A DNA stretch of 9,359 nucleotides from Marinosulfonomonas sp. (GTDB lineage Bacteria > Pseudomonadota > Alphaproteobacteria > Rhodobacterales > Rhodobacteraceae). Below, in pieces: positions 6,040 through 9,359 of the stretch. Within the stretch, counting starts at the first letter, position 1. Each line of letters starts with the position of its first letter. The notes under the pieces are model-generated. The model had not been told where the DNA came from, did not search any database, and saw only the letters and a list, made by a program, of their open reading frames with translations. The stretch covers positions 1-9,359 of the forward strand of contig WGBJ01000314.1 of the NCBI GenBank assembly GCA_015494385.1. The letters run 5' to 3'. Position numbers and translations under genes: made by a program.

Positions 6040-6246
6040 ATGAACTATCCAAATTTCCCCCAAACAGGCTTTGTGCGCCTATCCCAAATCCTAGCACCCA
6101 ATGGCCCGATCCCCGTTGCCAAATCCACATGGTGGCAGGGTGTAAAAGAAGGTCGCTTTCCAAAAGCCCAAAAACTTGGACCGCGTACTACGGTTTGGCG
6201 GGTCGAGGACATCCGCGCTTTGTTTGAAGATCCAAAGGATGGCTAG
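6040..6246 (+). CDS. AlpA-like phage/island transcriptional regulator
   Basis: A 68-residue protein with the AlpA/excisionase-like winged-helix layout: GFVRLSQILA at residues 10-19, then IPVAKSTWWQGVKEGRFPKAQKLGPRTTVWRVEDIRALFE. The STWWQGVKEGRFPKAQKLG stretch is the typical 'recognition helix plus wing' of the family, and TTVWRVEDI is the conserved strand after it. AlpA of the CP4-57 prophage activates excision of its element; by analogy this could be the directionality or regulatory factor for one of the two recombinases here. The ribosome binding site GAGGA is strong but lies in a hairpin. The gene overlaps the ATG of the next reading frame by 8 bp, so the two were probably translated together. 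The family call is good; the target is unknown. Confidence 0.85.
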   Translation: MNYPNFPQTGFVRLSQILAPNGPIPVAKSTWWQGVKEGRFPKAQKLGPRTTVWRVEDIRALFEDPKDG

Positions 6247-6664
6247 GCGGGCAAACCCAAGGGCGATCTAGGCGGCGCAGTCCTATACCATTGAAGAGGC
6301 GGCGGTTGCGCTGGGCGTGTCTATCCCGACTGTGCGCATGTGGATCAGGCAGGGGCTTGGAGCAATGACCGGCCAACGCCCTTACTTGATACTGGGTGCA
6401 GCTTTGCGAGAGTTTCTGGAAGCGAGGCGCAAAGGGACACGGGTGAGGCTTGGCCCCGATCAGTTCTATTGCTTGTCCTGCAAGCGGGCGCACAGGCCGT
6501 TAGGGATGATGGTGGACTATCACCCCAAGAACACCAAAACCGGCGAACTGTCTGCGCTCTGTGGGGGGTGTGAAAAGCCGTGCAGACGATGGATCAGTAA
6601 TAAAGATTTGCCCGGCTTTGAACTGATTTTCGATGTCGCTTACAGCAATGGGCGGCAAGCCTAA
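6239..6664 (+). pseudogene. HTH plus zinc-ribbon protein interrupted by TAG at codon 11
   Basis: The natural start appears to be the ATG at 6239, overlapping the alpA stop by 8 bp. It encodes MARRANPRAI, then TAG (6269-6271), then continues in the same frame as AAQSYTIEEAAVALGVSIPTVRMW. The helix-turn-helix (about residues 16-40, MerR/excisionase type) sits after the stop, followed by RPYLILGAALREFLEARRKG and a zinc-ribbon-like half with CLSC and CGGC pairs (codons 78-81 and 108-111) plus one more Cys at 115. I recall the basic MARR/PNP leader before SYTxEEAA from other members of this family, so the stop looks like a recent nonsense change. The longest intact product would start at a GTG at 6317 (115 aa, ending 6664) and would lose half of the HTH. 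Amber suppression, or a sequencing error, are alternatives. It precedes the second recombinase. Confidence 0.62.
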
Positions 6665-6717
6665 TGGATACACCTGACCCCCGCTTAAACTATCACTTTG
6701 AAAGGCAGGCAAACTGA
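6664..6717 (+). CDS. 17-codon coupling ORF between HTH gene and recombinase
   Basis: An ORF of 17 residues (MDTPDPRLNYHFERQAN) fills the whole gap between two genes. Its ATG overlaps the upstream TAA (TAATG, 6662-6666) and its TGA overlaps the recombinase ATG (TGATG, 6715-6719). The double overlap suggests ribosomes pass along it from the HTH gene into the recombinase. It may have no product function, and chance cannot be excluded for so short a frame. Confidence 0.35.
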   Translation: MDTPDPRLNYHFERQAN

Positions 6718-7754
6718 TGCGGAAATACAGCGAAGAAAACGAGCGGATCAAACGGCATTATTTCCAATACCTGCGAGAAGCCATGCGGCGGGATCAGGCG
6801 ACGGTCGACAAGGCCGCCGATGCGATATTGAAGTTTGAGGCAAGCACCGGTTTCAAACCCTTCAAGCGGTTCCATATTGATCAGGCAATGGCCTTCAAAA
6901 AGAAGCTGGAGGCGGCTAAACACACCCGCACCGGCAAGCCCCTTTCCAAAGCAACAATCGACGGGGTATTACGGGTGAACAAAGCGTTTATCCACTGGCT
7001 TGCGGGTCAGCCGGGCTACAAATCGCGGATCAAGTATTCCGATGCCGAATACTTCAATATAAACGCCAAGGATGCCCGCATTGCACACCAGCAACGCGAC
7101 AAGCCGCACCCGACAATGGCGCAGACGTCACATGCGTTTAAACTGATGCCGGATGGGTCAGACATTGAACGCCGCAACAAGGCGCTGTTTGCCCTGCTGA
7201 TGCTGACCGGAATGCGGGATGGAGCGATGGCATCATTGCGACTGAAACGGGTTGATCTGGTCGAGGGGTGCATCTATCAGGATGCTCGCGATGTGAAAAC
7301 CAAGAACGCCAAAACCTTCACCACATGGTTTTACCCTGTCGATCCAATATATCGCCCCTGTTTTCAAGACTGGGTGAATTACCTTCGCAATGACCACCTG
7401 TTTGGCCACGAGGATGCGGTATTCCCGAAACCTGAAATGGCAATCAGCCCCGATGGCGGCTTCATGGTGGGGGGCCTGTCGCGCGATACCTACGCCAACG
7501 GGGGCAAAATCAGGGAGGTGATCAAAGGCGCATTCACATCGGCGGGGCTACCGGCCTTTGTCCCCCACAGCTTTCGCAAAACATTGACCATCTATGGCGA
7601 CCAACTTTGTACCACCGGTAGCCAGTTCAAAGCGTGGTCATTGAATATGGGGCATGACAACATCATCACCACCCTTTCCGCCTATTGCCCGATCACCACG
7701 GAAATGCAGGCGGATTTGATAAAAGGGATGGCTGACCGGCCAATTTCTGCGTAA
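6717..7754 (+). CDS. Second tyrosine recombinase, unlike the P4 type
   Basis: A 345-residue recombinase with no DUF4102 arm domain. Residues 1-100 are a helical core-binding domain (KYSEENERIKRHYFQYL..., KHTRTGKPLSKATIDGVLRVNKAFIHWLAGQ), and about 130-340 form the catalytic domain. A full active site is visible: Arg167 in LTGMRDGA, a Lys among 194-199 (KTKNAK), His284 and Arg287 in VPHSFRKT, His313 in NMGHDN, and Tyr323 in SAYCPIT. It is therefore probably active. AGG at 6707-6709 lies 7 nt before the start, and the TGATG overlap with the tiny ORF ties it to the interrupted HTH/zinc gene. hsdM follows after 42 nt on the same strand. It could mobilise a smaller unit carrying the restriction system, resolve or invert DNA near hsdS, or simply be part of the island; its target sites are not identifiable here. 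Confidence 0.9.
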   Translation: MRKYSEENERIKRHYFQYLREAMRRDQATVDKAADAILKFEASTGFKPFKRFHIDQAMAFKKKLEAAKHTRTGKPLSKATIDGVLRVNKAFIHWLAGQPGYKSRIKYSDAEYFNINAKDARIAHQQRDKPHPTMAQTSHAFKLMPDGSDIERRNKALFALLMLTGMRDGAMASLRLKRVDLVEGCIYQDARDVKTKNAKTFTTWFYPVDPIYRPCFQDWVNYLRNDHLFGHEDAVFPKPEMAISPDGGFMVGGLSRDTYANGGKIREVIKGAFTSAGLPAFVPHSFRKTLTIYGDQLCTTGSQFKAWSLNMGHDNIITTLSAYCPITTEMQADLIKGMADRPISA

Positions 7755-7796
7755 TCTACTTTGAAGTGAAATACGACAACCCACGAAAGCCCCGGC

Positions 7797-9242
7797 ATGT
7801 TTGAGCAGACCTTCAAGAATATCGATGACGTTTTATGGAAAGAGGCGGGCTGCACCACCGAACTGGATTACACCGAACAAACCTCGTGGATGCTGTTCCT
7901 GAAATACCTTGATGATCTGGAGCAGGAACGCGCCAGCAAGGCCGAATTGATGGGCCAGAGCTACACCCATATCATCCGCCCCGATCACCGCTGGTCGCGC
8001 TGGGCGGCCCCCAAAAAGAACGGCGAATTTGACCGTGATGCAGCACTTACCGGTGATGATCTGATTGATTACGTCAACCGCGACCTGTTCCCCTACCTGC
8101 AAGGCTTCAAGGAACGCGCCAGCGGGCCGGACACGATTGAATATAAGATCGGCGAGATTTTTGGCGAAATCAAAAACAAATTCCAAAGCGGTTATTCCTT
8201 GCGCGATGCGCTGGAGCTGATGGACGCCCTTAGCTTCCAGTCCCAAAAGGAAAAGCACGAGCTTTCACACCTTTACGAGGCCAAGATCAAAAACATGGGC
8301 AATGCGGGGCGCAATGGTGGCGAATACTACACCCCGCGCCCGTTGATCCGTGCGATGATACAGGTGATCAAACCGCAAATCGGCGAAACTGTCTATGATG
8401 GCGCGGTGGGGTCTGCGGGGTTCTTGTGCGAGGCACATGATTATATGCGTAAGGGGGAGCTGACCACCACTGACCTGAACACCCTGCAAACCAGAACATT
8501 CTACGGCAAGGAAAAGAAATCGCTCGCCTATGTGATTGCGATCATGAACATGATCCTGCACGGCATTGAAACGCCCAACATCACCCACACCAACACCCTG
8601 TCGGAAAACATCCGCGATGTGCAGGAAAAGGACCGCTATGACGTCATCCTTGCCAACCCGCCCTTTGGCGGCAAGGAACGCGCCGAGGTGCAGCAGAATT
8701 TCCCGATCAAAACCGGCGAAACCGCGTTTTTGTTCCTGCAACATTTCATCAAGCACCTAAAGGCAGGCGGGCGCGGGGCGGTGGTGATTAAAAACACGTT
8801 TCTAAGCAATTCCGACAATGCCTCTAAAGCCCTGCGCAAGGAACTGTTGACGGCCTGCAACCTGCATACGGTACTGGATTGCCCGTCGGGCACGTTTCTG
8901 GGCGCAGGCGTGAAAACCGTGGTGCTGTTTTTTGAAAAGGGCGCACCGACGCGCAATGTCTGGTATTACCAACTGGACCCGGGCAGGAATATGGGCAAAA
9001 CCAACCCGCTGAATGATGCGGATATGACCGAGTTTGTTGAACTGCAAGCCAGCTTTGCCGATAGTGACAAATCATGGACCGTTGCGGTGGACACACTGGA
9101 TGAAACCTATGACCTGTCCGTGAAAAACCCCAACACCCCCGAGGCCGCCCCCCTGCGCGAGCCTGCCGAGATCATCGCCGAGATCACCCGTCTGGACACC
9201 GAAAGCGCCGAGATACTGGATACTATTCGGGGGCTGTTATGA
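7797..9242 (+). CDS. hsdM: Type I restriction-modification DNA methyltransferase subunit HsdM
   Basis: A 481-residue HsdM, the N6-adenine methyltransferase subunit of a type I system. With HsdS it methylates a bipartite target; with HsdR added, the complex cuts unmodified DNA. The N-terminal HsdM domain (about 1-130, WMLFLKYLDDLEQER) precedes the catalytic domain. That domain starts at NGGEYYTPRPLIR (173-185), has the SAM-binding motif I as DGAVGSAGFL (201-210), and the catalytic NPPF at 287-290 in VILANPPFGGKERAEV. FLSNSDNASKALRKELL and GVKTVVLFFEKGAP are family-typical. The motif I variant with GAxGSAGF is a known clade form, so activity is expected. The C-terminus carries the helical region that docks on HsdS. 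No strong Shine-Dalgarno precedes the ATG. It overlaps hsdS by ATGA. Confidence 0.96.
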   Translation: MFEQTFKNIDDVLWKEAGCTTELDYTEQTSWMLFLKYLDDLEQERASKAELMGQSYTHIIRPDHRWSRWAAPKKNGEFDRDAALTGDDLIDYVNRDLFPYLQGFKERASGPDTIEYKIGEIFGEIKNKFQSGYSLRDALELMDALSFQSQKEKHELSHLYEAKIKNMGNAGRNGGEYYTPRPLIRAMIQVIKPQIGETVYDGAVGSAGFLCEAHDYMRKGELTTTDLNTLQTRTFYGKEKKSLAYVIAIMNMILHGIETPNITHTNTLSENIRDVQEKDRYDVILANPPFGGKERAEVQQNFPIKTGETAFLFLQHFIKHLKAGGRGAVVIKNTFLSNSDNASKALRKELLTACNLHTVLDCPSGTFLGAGVKTVVLFFEKGAPTRNVWYYQLDPGRNMGKTNPLNDADMTEFVELQASFADSDKSWTVAVDTLDETYDLSVKNPNTPEAAPLREPAEIIAEITRLDTESAEILDTIRGLL

Positions 9243-9359
9243 GGGAGGGGTGGGTGGTTAAAACGCTTGGGGAGGTTGCAAACGTTGTTAATGGCGGAAC
9301 CCCAAAATCAAAGGTGAATGAGTATTGGGGAGGCGAGGTGAACTGGCTTACACCAAAAG
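9239..9359 (+). CDS. hsdS: Type I specificity subunit HsdS, N-terminal fragment (runs off the window)
   Basis: Only the first 40 residues are present. They match the opening of an HsdS target-recognition domain: GWVVKTLGEVANVVNGGTPKS, then EYWGGEVNWLTPK, the classic pattern WxxxxLGEVxxxxxGGTPxxxxxEYWxGxxxWxTP. HsdS chooses the DNA target and scaffolds HsdM and HsdR. The ATG at 9239 overlaps the hsdM stop by 4 bp (ATGA), so translation is coupled, and the GGAG in the end of hsdM is not optimally placed. The rest of the gene, including the second recognition domain, and any hsdR lie to the right. Confidence 0.92.
   Translation, partial: MREGWVVKTLGEVANVVNGGTPKSKVNEYWGGEVNWLTPK

Noticed and set aside
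8265..8756. Minus-strand ORF of 163 codons within hsdM
   Set aside because: It is antisense to the catalytic core of HsdM, with no motif or start signal of its own.
1..9359. CRISPR array, rRNA or insertion sequence
   Set aside because: No regularly spaced repeats, rRNA segments, transposase motifs or terminal inverted repeats were seen.

Overview
The window looks like a Rhodobacterales-type alphaproteobacterial chromosome (roughly 60% GC in most genes). It joins a conserved chromosomal stretch to the first ~5.7 kb of an island inserted at a tRNA-Thr gene. The host assignment rests on protein features: a GapR-type DUF2312 protein, a sulfotransferase-like protein and a small companion typical of roseobacter-like genomes. 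It was not tested by any search.

Chromosomal part (1-3648). A gapR-like gene on the + strand runs tail to tail, with overlapping stop codons, into a two-gene minus-strand unit. That unit is a sulfotransferase-like protein followed by a 150-residue protein of unknown function, coupled by an ATGA overlap. Divergent from the unit is a complete two-domain Fe3+-type ABC permease with no binding protein or ATPase beside it. A complete tRNA-Thr(UGU) with an encoded CCA follows and marks the island junction.

Island part (3649-9359, open at the right edge). Beside the tRNA is a P4/DUF4102-type tyrosine integrase whose start codon lies in a cluster of TACCCCC/GGGGGTA boxes. Next come an AT-richer pair, a ~50-residue small ORF and a 251-residue unknown protein joined by TAATG. 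An AlpA-like regulator follows, with a hairpin over its ribosome binding site. After it comes an HTH plus zinc-ribbon protein interrupted by an in-frame TAG at codon 11. A second, different tyrosine recombinase with a full catalytic set comes next, then hsdM and the start of hsdS of a type I restriction-modification system. All island genes read in one direction with short gaps or overlaps.

How the genes may work together (inference). The first integrase probably moves the whole island in and out of tRNA-Thr, with AlpA as a candidate excisionase or regulator. The HTH/zinc protein and second recombinase look like a separate module placed directly before hsdM-hsdS. It could be a nested mobile unit that carries the restriction system, or an enzyme that rearranges hsdS. 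The right end of hsdS, any hsdR and the right attachment site lie outside the window. The most useful observations are the amber codon in the HTH/zinc gene, the recombinase/type I RM linkage, the box cluster over the integrase start, and several very small coupled ORFs.
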